NCBI GenBank assembly: GCA_023701285.1
Contig: JAMPXH010000034.1
Span: 1-35,231, forward strand
Length of the DNA: 35,231 nt
Origin: Candidatus Didemnitutus sp.
GTDB taxonomy: Bacteria; Verrucomicrobiota; Verrucomicrobiia; Opitutales; Opitutaceae
Direction: 5' to 3'
Position numbers and translations under genes: made by a program
Notes under the pieces: generated by a model
Seen by the model: only the letters and a program-made list of their open reading frames with translations
Database searches by the model: none
What the model was told of the DNA's origin: nothing
Shown: positions 1 to 8,305 of the stretch, piece by piece
How the letters are laid out: each line of letters opens with the position of its first letter
Numbering within the stretch: the stretch's first letter is position 1

Positions 1-418
1 CGCCGCGACCGAGCAAGTCGTAGACGGAGGATGGCGCGGTCTTTTCCGGCGTGACTTGGAGCACCTTGAGGCGGCGCGTGCCGCCCGGCGTCGGCCAGGC
101 GATCTCGTCGCCTTCGTGATAGCCGAGCAGCGCCGTGCCCACAGGAGCGAGCACGGAGAGCCGCCGGCGATCGGCATCGGCGCCGGCGGGCAACGTGAGG
201 ACGTATTCCTCCACTTCGCCACCATCGAGGTCCTGCAGTTGGACGCGGCTGTTGATGCCGATGGTGCCGCGCGGCAGTGTGGCGTTGTCGCACACGATGG
301 CGCGCGCGATCTCTGCGCGGAGGTGGTCGGTCGAGACCGGTTGGCGCGCGAGGGATTGGAGAAGGAGCACGAGCATCTCGTGATCGTTCTTGGAAAGATG
401 AATGGCGATGGCGGACAT
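1..418 (-). CDS. Rnk/GreA-C-type transcription regulator, 3' end cut off by the window
   Basis: The reading frame opens at the ATG whose complement is 416-418 and stays open to the window edge, giving 139 residues starting MSAIAIHLSKNDHEML. The second half (about residues 50-130) has the pattern of the GreA/GreB C-terminal domain as found in Rnk proteins: IGINSRVQLQDLDGGEVEEY, then a stretch ending SVLAPVGTALLGYHEGDEI, then WPTPGGTRRLKVLQV. Rnk-family proteins bind RNA polymerase near the secondary channel and are annotated as regulators of nucleoside diphosphate kinase. The N-terminal part is short and helical, as in Rnk. The mRNA leader is a C-rich pyrimidine tract with no Shine-Dalgarno sequence. 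Family assignment is by motif; the exact subfamily is unsure. Confidence 0.8.
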   Translation of the reverse strand, partial: MSAIAIHLSKNDHEMLVLLLQSLARQPVSTDHLRAEIARAIVCDNATLPRGTIGINSRVQLQDLDGGEVEEYVLTLPAGADADRRRLSVLAPVGTALLGYHEGDEIAWPTPGGTRRLKVLQVTPEKTAPSSVYDLLGRG

Positions 419-444
419 GGGGGACGGAGGGATGGGGGTGGGGG
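419..444 (+). other. G-quadruplex-capable G tract directly upstream of the rnk-like start
   Basis: On the plus strand four G runs follow closely: 419-423, 429-431, 434-438 and 440-444, separated by 5, 2 and 1 bases. This fits the usual G3+N1-7 quadruplex pattern. It abuts the start codon of the minus-strand rnk-like gene, so the G-rich strand is the template and the mRNA leader is C-rich. A regulatory role is only a possibility. Confidence 0.45.
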
Positions 445-765
445 AAATGTCGCCAAAACGCCGGGCGACGGCGGGTGCGCATGGAGCGCGGTGGAACAAA
501 GGCAACGTCACCGGGCAACAGCCTGTGACGGAGTGTGGAGCAGCCCGCGATCAGGGTGCGCGGGAAGGTTGACCCGGTGTCAGTGGGCCCGCGCCGCGGG
601 CCTCAGCCTCAAGCGCAAACACCGACCGCACCGGGGACGATCGGAAAGATCCCCGGAGCACCATGGCTCGGTCGAATGGCGGTTGGGCGTGAATGACGCA
701 TCGCCCTCACCGTGCACCCGGTCTCCGTCCGCGTCAAGTCGCCCGCCTCCGCTATGCCGCGAACG
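445..765. other. Non-coding stretch between the rnk-like gene and the gnd terminator
   Basis: I see no convincing gene here. Short open frames exist on both strands, but they show no recognisable domain and have the arginine-rich composition typical of GC-rich antisense frames. The stretch should contain the promoter of the leftward rnk-like gene. The only structured element is the hairpin at 583-602. Confidence 0.5.
583..602 (+). repeat. Possible single REP-like hairpin (GTGG plus palindrome)
   Basis: GTGG at 583-586 is followed by GCCCGC (587-592), a GCC loop and GCGGGC (596-601). The layout, a GTRG tetranucleotide then a short palindrome, matches the REPs elsewhere in this window, but the sequence is not repeated here. 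It may be a chance GC-rich hairpin. Confidence 0.25.
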
Positions 766-792
766 AAAAAGCCGGCCCACGCGGGGCCGGCT
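766..792 (-). terminator. Intrinsic terminator of gnd
   Basis: Read on the minus strand, a perfect 9-bp stem (AGCCGGCCC at 784-792, pairing with 770-778) with a 5-base loop is followed by a run of T (complement of the A run at 766-770). It starts about 24 bases past the gnd stop codon, the expected place for a rho-independent terminator. Confidence 0.85.
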
Positions 793-816
793 GGGAAGAA
801 AGACGCATGCTCGCGC

Positions 817-2325
817 TTACGCCTCGAGCTGCGGGCGCGTGGGCTCGGGCCAGTCGACGTGGAAGAACTTGCCGCGCGGTTGGTCGACGCGCTCGTAGGT
901 GTGCGCGCCGAAGTAGTCGCGCTGCGCCTGGAGCAGGTTGGCCGGGAGGCGGGCCGAGCGGTAGCCGTCGTAGTAAGCCAGCGCGGAGGCGAAGGTCGGC
1001 ACCGGGATGCCGTTCTCGGCCGCGAGGCTGACGACCTTGCGCCAGTTCTTCTGCGCCTTCTGAATCGTGGCGTTGAAATACGGATCGAGGAGCAGGTTCG
1101 CGAGCTTCGGGTTCTTCGCGTAGGCTTCGGTGATCTTCTGGAGGAAGGCCGCACGGATGATGCAGCCACCCCGCCAGATCTGGGCGATCTGGCCGAAGTT
1201 GAGCTTCCACTGGTATTCGGCCTGCGCGGTGCGCATGAGCTGGAAGCCCTGCGCGTAGGAGCAGATCTTCGAGCAGTAGAGGGCGTCGTGGATGGCTTGG
1301 ATGAGCGCCTTGCGCGCGGCCGGGGAAACCTTCTTCGCCTTCGGGCCCTTGAGGACCTTCGCGGCGGCGACGCGCTCTTCCTTGATGGCGGAGAGGCAGC
1401 GCGAGAAGACGGACTCGGCGATGGTCGGGGCGGCGACGCCCATGTCGAGGGCATTGACGGAGGTCCACTTGCCCGTGCCCTTCTGGCCGGCGGTGTCGAG
1501 GACGATGTCGACGAAGGGTTTCTTCGTGACCGGGTCGGCCTGCTTGAGGATGTCGGCCGTGATCTCGATGAGGAAGGAGTCGAGCGCGCCCTGGTTCCAC
1601 TTGGAGAAGATGGCGCCCATCTCGGCGGGCTTGAGGCCGAGGAGGCCCTGCATCAGGTCGTAGGCTTCGCAGATCATCTGCATGTCGCCGTATTCGATGC
1701 CGTTGTGAACCATCTTCACGTAGTGGCCGGCGCCGTTCTCGCCGATATAGGCGGTGCAGGGGACGCCGCCCTTGACGGGCTTGCCCGGCTTGGCGCCGAG
1801 GATCGGCTTGCCGGTCTTGCGGTCGACCTTGGCGGCGACGGCTTTCCAGATGGGTTCGAGTTCCTTGAAGGCGGCCTTGTCGCCACCGGGCATGAGGGAC
1901 GGGCCGAAGCGCGCGCCTTCCTCGCCGCCGGAGACGCCGGAGCCGATGAAGCGGAGGCCCTTTTCCTTCAGCGCCTTCTCGCGGCGGATGGTGTCGGTCC
2001 AGAGGGCGTTGCCGCCGTCGATGATGATGTCGCCCGGCTCGAAGACGGCGGTGAGGCCGTCGATCACGGCGTCGGTGGCCTTGCCGGCCTGGACGAGGAT
2101 GATGGCCTTGCGGGGCTTGGCGAGCGACGCGGCGAATTCCTCGAGGGTCTTCGTGGCAACGAGGCCGCCGGGCGTGGCCGGGTTTTCCGCGACGAACTTG
2201 TCGGTCTTCTCGACGGTCCGGTTGTAGACCGAGATCTGGAAGCCGTGGTCGGCGATGTTGAGGGCGAGATTCTGACCCATGACGGCGAGGCCGATGAGTC
2301 CGATGTCAGAGTGGGGCTTGGCCAT
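817..2325 (-). CDS. gnd: 6-phosphogluconate dehydrogenase, decarboxylating
   Basis: This 502-residue protein catalyses oxidative decarboxylation of 6-phosphogluconate to ribulose 5-phosphate with NADP+ in the oxidative pentose phosphate pathway, in the cytosol. Visible family signatures are the nucleotide-binding [18 protein letters not shown] near the N terminus with NRT about 15 residues later, the substrate loop [20 protein letters not shown], the catalytic [15 protein letters not shown] with its lysine and asparagine, and [11 protein letters not shown] close to the C terminus. An in-frame ATG 14 codons upstream exists, but the start used here ([12 protein letters not shown]) places the Rossmann fold at the usual distance from the N terminus. 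Length is slightly above the common 470-485. The gene stands alone and ends in a clear terminator. Confidence 0.97.
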   Translation of the reverse strand: MAKPHSDIGLIGLAVMGQNLALNIADHGFQISVYNRTVEKTDKFVAENPATPGGLVATKTLEEFAASLAKPRKAIILVQAGKATDAVIDGLTAVFEPGDIIIDGGNALWTDTIRREKALKEKGLRFIGSGVSGGEEGARFGPSLMPGGDKAAFKELEPIWKAVAAKVDRKTGKPILGAKPGKPVKGGVPCTAYIGENGAGHYVKMVHNGIEYGDMQMICEAYDLMQGLLGLKPAEMGAIFSKWNQGALDSFLIEITADILKQADPVTKKPFVDIVLDTAGQKGTGKWTSVNALDMGVAAPTIAESVFSRCLSAIKEERVAAAKVLKGPKAKKVSPAARKALIQAIHDALYCSKICSYAQGFQLMRTAQAEYQWKLNFGQIAQIWRGGCIIRAAFLQKITEAYAKNPKLANLLLDPYFNATIQKAQKNWRKVVSLAAENGIPVPTFASALAYYDGYRSARLPANLLQAQRDYFGAHTYERVDQPRGKFFHVDWPEPTRPQLEA

Positions 2326-2442
2326 AAGCGGAGGCGGACGGTAGTGGTTTCCAGAGGGAAAAACCAAACTAATTGCCGCGCATGACGCTGGTATAAGCCT
2401 CCGGCGGCAGTCTCACCGTTGCGCAAAATCCGCGGCGGCGGG

Positions 2443-2733
2443 TCAGCCGCGCTGCTTGTTCGCGTAGGAACTGGCGCTGGGGAAGAAGGGGGCGATCTTC
2501 TCGATCACCGGCGTCATCCACTTCGGCTCGTTGCGGTTGTAGACCCACGAGAAGAAGAACACCGAGAACACCACGAAGACGAGGACGCCGAGGAGGATCT
2601 TGTTCATCTTCGCCACCGTGCGCAGCACGACGACCGCCACGACGAGAGCCGCGATCCCGATGCCGAGCTTCAGCCAGGTGGCGGGCGGGATATTCTGGGC
2701 GGATTCCAGCGCGGAGGTGGCGAGGAAGAGCAT
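2443..2733 (-). CDS. Small membrane protein of unknown function
   Basis: A 96-residue protein with two hydrophobic segments: about residues 20-41 (LKLGIGIAALVVAVVVL) and about 46-65 (ILLGVLVFVVFSVFFFSWVY), joined by a short basic hinge (RTVAKMNK). A short polar tail follows, rich in Pro, Lys and Ser. This looks like a two-span inner-membrane protein with a short loop. I do not recognise a family. It lies in the same direction as the membrane protein at 2872-3753, with a 138-bp gap that contains no obvious terminator, so co-transcription is possible. Confidence 0.7.
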   Translation of the reverse strand: MLFLATSALESAQNIPPATWLKLGIGIAALVVAVVVLRTVAKMNKILLGVLVFVVFSVFFFSWVYNRNEPKWMTPVIEKIAPFFPSASSYANKQRG

Positions 2734-2871
2734 GGCCCCACGGCTAGCCGGAAAGGCCGGGCTGACGAGACGATTTTGGGCGGCACGCGGCTTTGACGAG
2801 TGTTTGGCAAACCGCGCGCGCAGGCCCGGCAGCGCTTTCTGTCGACGCCTTTACCCGCACCCGCCACGCGC

Positions 2872-3753
2872 TCAATACTCGCCGGCGCGACCGAGGTAGG
2901 CGAGCAGCCAGGCTTCCTTCCACACGCGGAAGCGGCCCTCGGGCGTGATCTTGCCGTGCTCCTCGCGTTCGACGTGGGGCAACAGGAAACCGAGCTCGGT
3001 GTTCACCTGTTCCATCAGCTGTTGCTGGCGGTTCAGGTCATCGAGTGGCTCCGCCTCCCAAGCCATCGGAATTTCGCCGGCCTTGGCCATGCGCGCGAGG
3101 TGATGCGCGACGAGGCGGGGCAGGGCGCGCCGCCAGGGCGTGCGCTCGACGCGCCAGTCCTCCGGATAGAAGCCGCCGAAGGGCAGGAAGAAATTGTCGG
3201 TCACGTAACGCCGGCCGCTCTGCGTCTCGCTCGAGAGGCTGAAACACACGGTGATCGCGCCGCTGTCCTGCGGCAGGAAGGCCACCTGCACGCGCACGGT
3301 GCGTTCGTGGTTCTGGTAAACGGAGACCCGCAGCCACACGCCGCCTCCCACCTCGGCCTTCAGCGCCTGCACGGCGGTGTAGCGGTTGTCGCGCAGCCAG
3401 TCGCGCACCTTGAGCAACCGTTGCTGCACGGGCCACTCGTCGCCGCTGGTGTTGGCGGCGAACTTCGGGAACAGCGGCAACGGGCTCAGGCTGATGGCCG
3501 AGACGCGCAGCCAGTTGAAGGCCGACTCAAGCAGGAACCAGAGGAGGAACGCGCCCGTCGCCATCACCCAGAACGAGCGGTCGATCCACCCGAAGCGCGC
3601 ATTCGTCTCCGCGACGAAAAGCGAGAACAGCACCCAGCGCAGCCAGCGGATGGGAATGGCGAGCAACGGCGACGCCACGCGCAGGTTGATGTAGAACAGC
3701 AGCAGCAACAGCGCGGCGGCCGGCGCGAGGAGCATGGAGAGCGTCTCGTTCAT
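2872..3753 (-). CDS. Hypothetical membrane protein with C-terminal soluble domain
   Basis: A 293-residue protein. The N-terminal third has about three membrane segments: residues 5-24, 31-49 and 62-85 (FWVMATGAFLLWFLLESAFN). The remaining about 200 residues are soluble and rich in aromatic residues and arginine. They include VGGGVWLRVSVYQNHERTV and NFFLPFGGFYPEDWRVER, which suggest a beta-rich domain followed by helices. I do not recognise the family. The stop lies on the same strand as, and 75 bp downstream of, dnaN, so the gene could be transcribed with dnaN. The coding sequence is intact and its codon use matches its neighbours. Confidence 0.75.
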   Translation of the reverse strand: MNETLSMLLAPAAALLLLLFYINLRVASPLLAIPIRWLRWVLFSLFVAETNARFGWIDRSFWVMATGAFLLWFLLESAFNWLRVSAISLSPLPLFPKFAANTSGDEWPVQQRLLKVRDWLRDNRYTAVQALKAEVGGGVWLRVSVYQNHERTVRVQVAFLPQDSGAITVCFSLSSETQSGRRYVTDNFFLPFGGFYPEDWRVERTPWRRALPRLVAHHLARMAKAGEIPMAWEAEPLDDLNRQQQLMEQVNTELGFLLPHVEREEHGKITPEGRFRVWKEAWLLAYLGRAGEY

Positions 3754-3828
3754 GGCACGCGGTGCGGCTGGTCTGGACGGTGGGCAGCCGGCCGACAGGA
3801 CCGGGCGGGCGGATGAATGCCGGATGCC

Positions 3829-4953
3829 TCAGCTGAGGCGCACCGGCATGATCACGCACACGAAGCTCTCCAGCGTCTTGAACACGCCGGGGCTGACCTC
3901 GTCCTTCAGCTCGAAGAACACCTCGTCCTTCGTCAGGGCGCGGAGCGGGTCCATGATGAACTGCGGATTGAAGGCCACTTGGAGGTCCGGGCCGCTGTAG
4001 GCGATCGCCATCGATTCGTGCGACTCGCCGAAGTCCGGCGAAGAGGCGGTGATCTCGAGCAGGTTGGCCGAGAGCTTGATCTTGACCGAGTTGGACTTCT
4101 CCGAGGTCACCAGCGCGGCGCGGTGCACGCATTGGAGGAAGAACTCGCGCTCGAGCTTGATGCGCTGATGCGTCTCCTTGGGAATAACCTGTTGGTAATT
4201 GGGATAATTCCCCTCCACGACCTTGGAGAAGAGGTAGATCGAGTCGGTGAGGCCCGACTTGTCGTTGTCGGTGTCGATCTGGAAGGCGGCGCGGCGGTCG
4301 TTGAAGGCGACCTTGAGCTTGTTGCCCTTGCCGAGGAGGCGGAGCAGCTCGGCGACGGTCTTGGCGGGAAGGATGATCGCACCGGCGCTGGCCGCGGGGA
4401 CTTCGAGTTCCTTGCTGACGAGCGCGAGGCGGCGGCCGTCGGTGGCGACGAGGGCGAGTTTGCCGTCCTTGAAGTTGAAATAGACGCCGTTGAGGATGTA
4501 GCGGGTCTCGTCGGTCGACTGGGCGTAGGCGACGTTGCCGAGCATCGTGGCGAGCTCGCCCTGCTCGAGGGCGTAGGTCTTGTCCTCGCCAGTGTCCGGG
4601 AGCTTCGGGAACTCCTCGGCGCTGATGCCCATGATTTTGAAGTTGGAGCCACCGGAGGCGATCTTGACCTGATGGTTGGCCGCGGCGTCGACGGAGACAT
4701 CCACGCTGGGGAGGTCGCGGACGATGGTGGCGAGGCGTTTGACGGGGAGGGTGACGCTGCCGCCTTCCTTGACCTCGGCCTTGATCTTGCAGCGGATGCC
4801 GAGGTCGAGATTGGTCGTCGAAAGGGAAATCGTGTCCTTGTCCGCCTCGATGAGCACGTTGCTCAGGATGGGCATGGCCGCCTTGGACCCCACGACATTG
4901 AGGACCTGGGCCAGGCCGTTGCTGAAGTGGTCGCGGTTGATTTTGAATTTCAT
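3829..4953 (-). CDS. dnaN: DNA polymerase III subunit beta (sliding clamp)
   Basis: This 374-residue protein is the ring-forming processivity factor of DNA polymerase III. Typical features are the N-terminal [20 protein letters not shown], the [13 protein letters not shown] segment, the second-domain signature [13 protein letters not shown], and the C-terminal [10 protein letters not shown], equivalent to the VMPMRL ending that forms the partner-binding pocket. Length fits three clamp domains of about 120 residues. Unusually, neither dnaA nor recF is adjacent; the neighbours are a hypothetical membrane protein downstream and pssA upstream, all on the minus strand. The 190 bp upstream are clearly more AT-rich than the rest of the window and probably hold the promoter. 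Confidence 0.97.
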   Translation of the reverse strand: MKFKINRDHFSNGLAQVLNVVGSKAAMPILSNVLIEADKDTISLSTTNLDLGIRCKIKAEVKEGGSVTLPVKRLATIVRDLPSVDVSVDAAANHQVKIASGGSNFKIMGISAEEFPKLPDTGEDKTYALEQGELATMLGNVAYAQSTDETRYILNGVYFNFKDGKLALVATDGRRLALVSKELEVPAASAGAIILPAKTVAELLRLLGKGNKLKVAFNDRRAAFQIDTDNDKSGLTDSIYLFSKVVEGNYPNYQQVIPKETHQRIKLEREFFLQCVHRAALVTSEKSNSVKIKLSANLLEITASSPDFGESHESMAIAYSGPDLQVAFNPQFIMDPLRALTKDEVFFELKDEVSPGVFKTLESFVCVIMPVRLS

Positions 4954-5144
4954 CGGCTAAGGCAGTTTTGGGTTCCCCACAGAAGGGATAGAGTAAGAGG
5001 GATTCAATAAGGAAGTATCCGTATTATTATGGGCCAAGAATATCGCAGCAACTCCGCGCCGCCAGAGGGAAAACCGGCCGCTGGCGCGTTGCGATTAACC
5101 GCCCAACAACCGCGAACAACCGGGCGCTTGTTCACACGCGAAAG

Positions 5145-6050
5145 TTATTCAGGCGATTCCTCACGCTTTTTCACCACGCGCTTGCGAAGAAGTCGCATGC
5201 GCGCGTGCCGGGCGGCGCGCTGATAGTGCGTGAAGAGTCCGTAGGCGATGTAGCCGAGGAAAAGGAAGAAGAACGCGATCTCCTGCAGCTTCCAGACTGC
5301 CCCCGCGATGATGAAGAGCAGCACGAAGGTCTGGAACCGCGTCTTCGTCTCCCAGTTCACCTGCTTGAAGCTCGGGTAACGCACGGTGCTCACCATCAGG
5401 AAGGCGACGAGGATGAGCAGCAGCGGCAGGCCGAGCGTGAGCTGGCGCAGCTCGCGGGCGTTCTGCGCGAGATTCAGCAACAGCAGCACAAGCGAGGCGA
5501 CCGTGCCGGCCGCCGCCGGGATGGGCAGGCCGACGAAATCCTTGTGCGACTCCGTCTCCGCGCGGTGGAGCAGGGGATTCGTGATGACGTTGAACCGTGC
5601 CAGCCGCACCGCGCCGCAAAGCAGGTAGATGAACGCGATGAACCAACCCAGCTCGCGGAACCACTGGTAATCGCCGCGGGGCGCGAGGATGAGGAAGAAC
5701 ACCATCAGCGCCGGCGCGATGCCGAACGACACCACGTCCGCCAGCGAATCGAACTCCGCGCCGAAGAGCGACGTCCGGCCCCCCATGCGCGCCAGCCGGC
5801 CGTCGAGCGAGTCGAACACCACCGCGGCGAGGATGAACCACACGGCCTGCGTGTAGAGCTCGATCGACGAGAGCGTCGGGTGCAGCGCGGCGTATTCACC
5901 GCCATCGGTCATCAGGCGCGCCTGGATGCACTTGATCACCGCGATGAAGCCGCAGAACAGGTTGCCCGCCGTCATCAGGTTCGGCAGGAAATAGATCCGG
6001 CTCGCCTGCGTGACGTTGTAGGGATTGTCGCGTTGCTCGAGGTCGGGCAT
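5145..6050 (-). CDS. pssA: CDP-diacylglycerol-serine O-phosphatidyltransferase
   Basis: A 301-residue integral membrane enzyme that joins serine to CDP-diacylglycerol, making phosphatidylserine, the precursor of phosphatidylethanolamine. The CDP-alcohol phosphotransferase signature is complete: D80, D83-G84, A87-R88, then G and two aspartates ending at D105 (DSLDGRLARMGG followed by FGAEFDSLAD). These aspartates bind metal and substrate. The N-terminal YFLPNLMTAGNLFCGF is also typical. Several hydrophobic helices follow, and the C terminus is very basic. The RelE-like gene ends 9 bp upstream on the same strand, so the two are probably co-transcribed. A phosphatidylserine decarboxylase gene, often adjacent in other bacteria, is not seen. 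Confidence 0.93.
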   Translation of the reverse strand: MPDLEQRDNPYNVTQASRIYFLPNLMTAGNLFCGFIAVIKCIQARLMTDGGEYAALHPTLSSIELYTQAVWFILAAVVFDSLDGRLARMGGRTSLFGAEFDSLADVVSFGIAPALMVFFLILAPRGDYQWFRELGWFIAFIYLLCGAVRLARFNVITNPLLHRAETESHKDFVGLPIPAAAGTVASLVLLLLNLAQNARELRQLTLGLPLLLILVAFLMVSTVRYPSFKQVNWETKTRFQTFVLLFIIAGAVWKLQEIAFFFLFLGYIAYGLFTHYQRAARHARMRLLRKRVVKKREESPE

Positions 6051-6059
6051 CGGGGGAGG

Positions 6060-6410
6060 TTACTTGGTGAGGCTCTCGAGATACTTCCAGAACTTGGAGT
6101 GCTGCTCGAACAGCTGCTGCTCGGAGACCGGCAGCTTCATGCGGAACAGCGCATCCTCCAGCGACGCCTTGTGCAGGATGTAGTGTGTGTGGAGCTTGTC
6201 GCCCTCGACCGTGAAGTAGAAACGGAAATCCCCCGCGCGCAGGCGGTAGAAGTCCACGCCGCCGCGGTTGAACTTGCCCAGCGGCTCGCGCGGGTGCGCG
6301 AGGTCGGCGGGCGAGACCTTGCTGATCGGCTCGATCGCCTCGAGTTGGGCGAGTTTGTCGAGGCGGTTGAGCTCCCGCATGCTCTGCTCGGAAAACGTGA
6401 CTTGATACAT
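6060..6410 (-). CDS. Orphan RelE/ParE-superfamily protein upstream of pssA
   Basis: A 116-residue protein. The ATG at 6408-6410 is chosen because the frame upstream of it overlaps the divergent threonine dehydratase gene and has no family character. Residues 1-92 follow the RelE fold pattern: MYQVTFSEQSMRELNRL (strand plus helix), then VDFYRLRAGDFRFYFTV and a further strand with HYILHK. About 24 extra residues form a charged C-terminal helix. RelE-type toxins normally cleave mRNA on the ribosome, but no antitoxin gene lies on either side; instead the partner is pssA, 9 bp downstream. It may be a domesticated RelE fold rather than a toxin. The fold call is reasonable; function is unknown. Confidence 0.7.
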   Translation of the reverse strand: MYQVTFSEQSMRELNRLDKLAQLEAIEPISKVSPADLAHPREPLGKFNRGGVDFYRLRAGDFRFYFTVEGDKLHTHYILHKASLEDALFRMKLPVSEQQLFEQHSKFWKYLESLTK

Positions 6411-6428
6411 GGGTCTTGGATGGCGCGC

Positions 6429-6461
6429 GGCACCGGCGGGCGTGCCGGACAGGCCGGTGCC
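6429..6461. repeat. Inverted repeat between divergent RelE-like and threonine dehydratase genes
   Basis: GGCACCGGC (6429-6437) and GCCGGTGCC (6453-6461) form a perfect 9-bp inverted repeat with a 15-base spacer. It lies in the 181-bp divergent region, 19 bp from the RelE-like start, without a T run. It could be an operator or a repeat of unknown type. Confidence 0.35.
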
Positions 6462-6591
6462 CGCGGCGACACACGGGACTAGCTGACTAGCGCGCCGCCC
6501 CGATGCAGCAACGCTAATCACCGTCACGCCACGGTGCCGTTGTTGCGTTGCACGGCCCTCCCCGTCCGCTAGAAACGCGGCAAAAATCCCC

Positions 6592-7806
6592 ATGCCCGTC
6601 ACCCTTTCCGACCTCCGTGCCGCGCGCCGGCGCATTGCCAGCGGCGTCATGGTCACGCCCTGTCCCGAATCGATCCCGCTTTCCGAGATCACCGGCGCGC
6701 ACCTCTACTGCAAGTTGGACAACATGCAGCGCACCGGCTCCTTCAAGGAGCGCGGTGCCCGCAACGCCCTGCTCCAGCTCACGCCCGCTCGCCGCCGCCG
6801 TGGTGTCGTCGCCGCCTCCGCTGGCAACCACGCCGCCGCGCTCGCCTACCACGGCCAGCTGCTCGGCATCCCCGTCACGGTCGTGATGCCCGACTACGCG
6901 CCGCTCATCAAGGTCACCACCTGCAAGAAACTCGGTGCGCGCGTGCTCGTGCAGGGCCGCGATTTCGCCGAGGCCCGCGCTCGGGCCGATGAACTCGTCG
7001 CCACCGAGGGCCTCACCTACATTCACGGTTTCGATGCGCCCGCCATCATCGCCGGTCAGGGCACGCTCGGCCTCGAGATCCTCGAGCAGGTGAAGGACGT
7101 CGACGCCATCGTCTGCCCCGTGGGCGGCGGCGGCCTGCTCGCCGGCGTCGCGCTGGCCGTGAAATCCGTGCGCCCACGCGTGAAGGTCATCGGCGTCGAG
7201 AGCGTCGCCACCGGCAACCTCACCGCCGCGCGCGAAGCCGGCCATCCCGTGGTGGTCGCGCGTAAGCCCACGCTCGCCGACGGCCTCGCCACGCTCATCG
7301 TTGGCACGAATTCTTTCTCCCTCATTCAGGGCCGCGTCGACCGCGTCGTGCGCGTGACCGAGGACCAGATTTCCCTCGCCATCCTGCGCATGCTCGAGAT
7401 GGAGAAGATCGTCGTCGAGGGCGCCGCGGCCACGCCGCTCGCCGCGATGATGGCGGGCCTGCTGCCCGAGTTGCAGGGCCGGAAGGTCGTGCTCGTCGCC
7501 TGCGGCGGCAACATCGATCCCGCCATCCTCAGCCGCGTGATCGAGCGCGGCCTCGTCAGCGACGGCCGCATGACGCGTTTCACCGTCACGATCAGCGACC
7601 GCCCCGGCGGCCTCGCGGCGCTCGCCCGGGTCATCGCCGAGTCCGGCGCCAGCGTGAAGGACATCGAGCACGACCGCGCCTTCAGCGGCCCCGACGTGCA
7701 CGCCGTCAACGCCGTCTGCACGATCGAGACGCGCGACCACGCGCACATCCGCGCGTTGCACCGCGCGCTGAAGAAAGCCGGCTTCCCGCTCGTCGTGGCG
7801 AAGTAG
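6592..7806 (+). CDS. ilvA: Threonine dehydratase (threonine ammonia-lyase) with ACT domain
   Basis: A 404-residue PLP enzyme that deaminates threonine to 2-oxobutanoate, the first step towards isoleucine or of threonine breakdown. Visible signatures: RTGSFKERGA with K52 as the PLP lysine, the substrate loop SAGNHAAALAYH, the phosphate-binding VGGGGLLAG, and ACGGNIDP near the end of the catalytic domain. Residues about 327-404 form one ACT-like domain (RFTVTISDRPGGLAALARVI). A single ACT domain at this length resembles the short threonine dehydratases (TdcB/short IlvA type) rather than the 500-residue two-ACT E. coli IlvA, so the symbol is used in the broad sense. The gene stands alone and is followed by a REP and the RAYT gene. 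Confidence 0.92.
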   Translation: MPVTLSDLRAARRRIASGVMVTPCPESIPLSEITGAHLYCKLDNMQRTGSFKERGARNALLQLTPARRRRGVVAASAGNHAAALAYHGQLLGIPVTVVMPDYAPLIKVTTCKKLGARVLVQGRDFAEARARADELVATEGLTYIHGFDAPAIIAGQGTLGLEILEQVKDVDAIVCPVGGGGLLAGVALAVKSVRPRVKVIGVESVATGNLTAAREAGHPVVVARKPTLADGLATLIVGTNSFSLIQGRVDRVVRVTEDQISLAILRMLEMEKIVVEGAAATPLAAMMAGLLPELQGRKVVLVACGGNIDPAILSRVIERGLVSDGRMTRFTVTISDRPGGLAALARVIAESGASVKDIEHDRAFSGPDVHAVNAVCTIETRDHAHIRALHRALKKAGFPLVVAK

Positions 7807-7817
7807 GGGGATCAGCT

Positions 7818-7845
7818 GGTGGGGGCGGTTGTCCACAACCGCCCT
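7818..7845 (+). repeat. REP family A, left copy flanking the RAYT gene
   Basis: GTGG at 7819-7822 is followed by GGGCGGTTGT (7823-7832), CC, and ACAACCGCCC (7835-7844), a perfect 10-bp stem. It lies 11 bp after the threonine dehydratase stop and ends 2 bp before the RAYT start. The copy at 8306-8333 is its reverse complement with one mismatch over 28 bases, and a third copy is at 17450-17477. Confidence 0.9.
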
Positions 7846-7847
7846 CG

Positions 7848-8300
7848 TTGCACTCCCGATGCGTTTCATCCCACGAAAAAGCCTCCCCCCACGAAATTCC
7901 TCTGTGGGTGAAATCCGGGGAGATTTATTTTTTCACGCTCGGCACGCGGACTCGCGGGACCGAAACGTTAACACGCCCGACCGCGGCTACGGCGCTGCTC
8001 GCAGCCGTGTCGCATTACCACACCACCGGGCGCTGGCACGCCCGTCTGTTTCTTCTGATGCCCGACCATCTGCACGCCCTGCTGGCCTTCCCACCGCACG
8101 CAACCATGCGCGAGGTCTGGCGCGATTGGAAACGCTACACGGCCCGGACCGTCGGCGTGGAATGGGAACGCGATGTCTTCGAGCACCGCTTGCGCGATCA
8201 TGAGAGTCTTGAACGCAAGGCGCGCTACATCCGTGAAAATCCGGTTCGCCAAGGCTGGGTGGCGACCGCAGAAGAATGGCCGTGGTATTTCGAGGCCTGA
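7848..8300 (+). CDS. REP-associated tyrosine transposase (RAYT, TnpA_REP type)
   Basis: A 150-residue Y1 HUH-type single-strand nuclease of the IS200-related RAYT group. The metal-binding HUH motif is MPDHLHALL, and the downstream helix carries ARYIRENPVRQGWV, whose tyrosine is the candidate nucleophile. It ends with the usual Trp/Tyr-rich EEWPWYF. There is no good ATG at the N terminus: the frame starts at TTG 7848, and GTG 7908 is an alternative. The gene is bracketed at 2 bp and 5 bp by inverted copies of REP family A, the arrangement called a REPtron, which implies those REPs are its substrate. RAYTs are usually single-copy, domesticated genes rather than self-mobile elements. Confidence 0.88.
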   Translation: MHSRCVSSHEKASPHEIPLWVKSGEIYFFTLGTRTRGTETLTRPTAATALLAAVSHYHTTGRWHARLFLLMPDHLHALLAFPPHATMREVWRDWKRYTARTVGVEWERDVFEHRLRDHESLERKARYIRENPVRQGWVATAEEWPWYFEA

Positions 8301-8305
8301 AATCC

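Noticed and set aside
712-2385. A 557-codon open frame on the plus strand, antisense to gnd
   Set aside because: It is a mirror frame created by high GC and biased codons; it has no domain and lies fully opposite a perfectly conserved enzyme gene.
4973-5150. DnaA-box-like words (TTCCCCACA at 4973, TTGTTCACA at 5128) suggesting an origin beside dnaN
   Set aside because: Only one site comes within one mismatch of the consensus; there is no cluster, no dnaA gene and no DNA-unwinding element. Chance matches are likely.
6411-6692. N-terminal extension of the RelE-like gene or a hidden antitoxin frame
   Set aside because: The extension overlaps the threonine dehydratase gene and shows no antitoxin motif such as a ribbon-helix-helix or Phd-like segment. 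No other short frame with a start fits.
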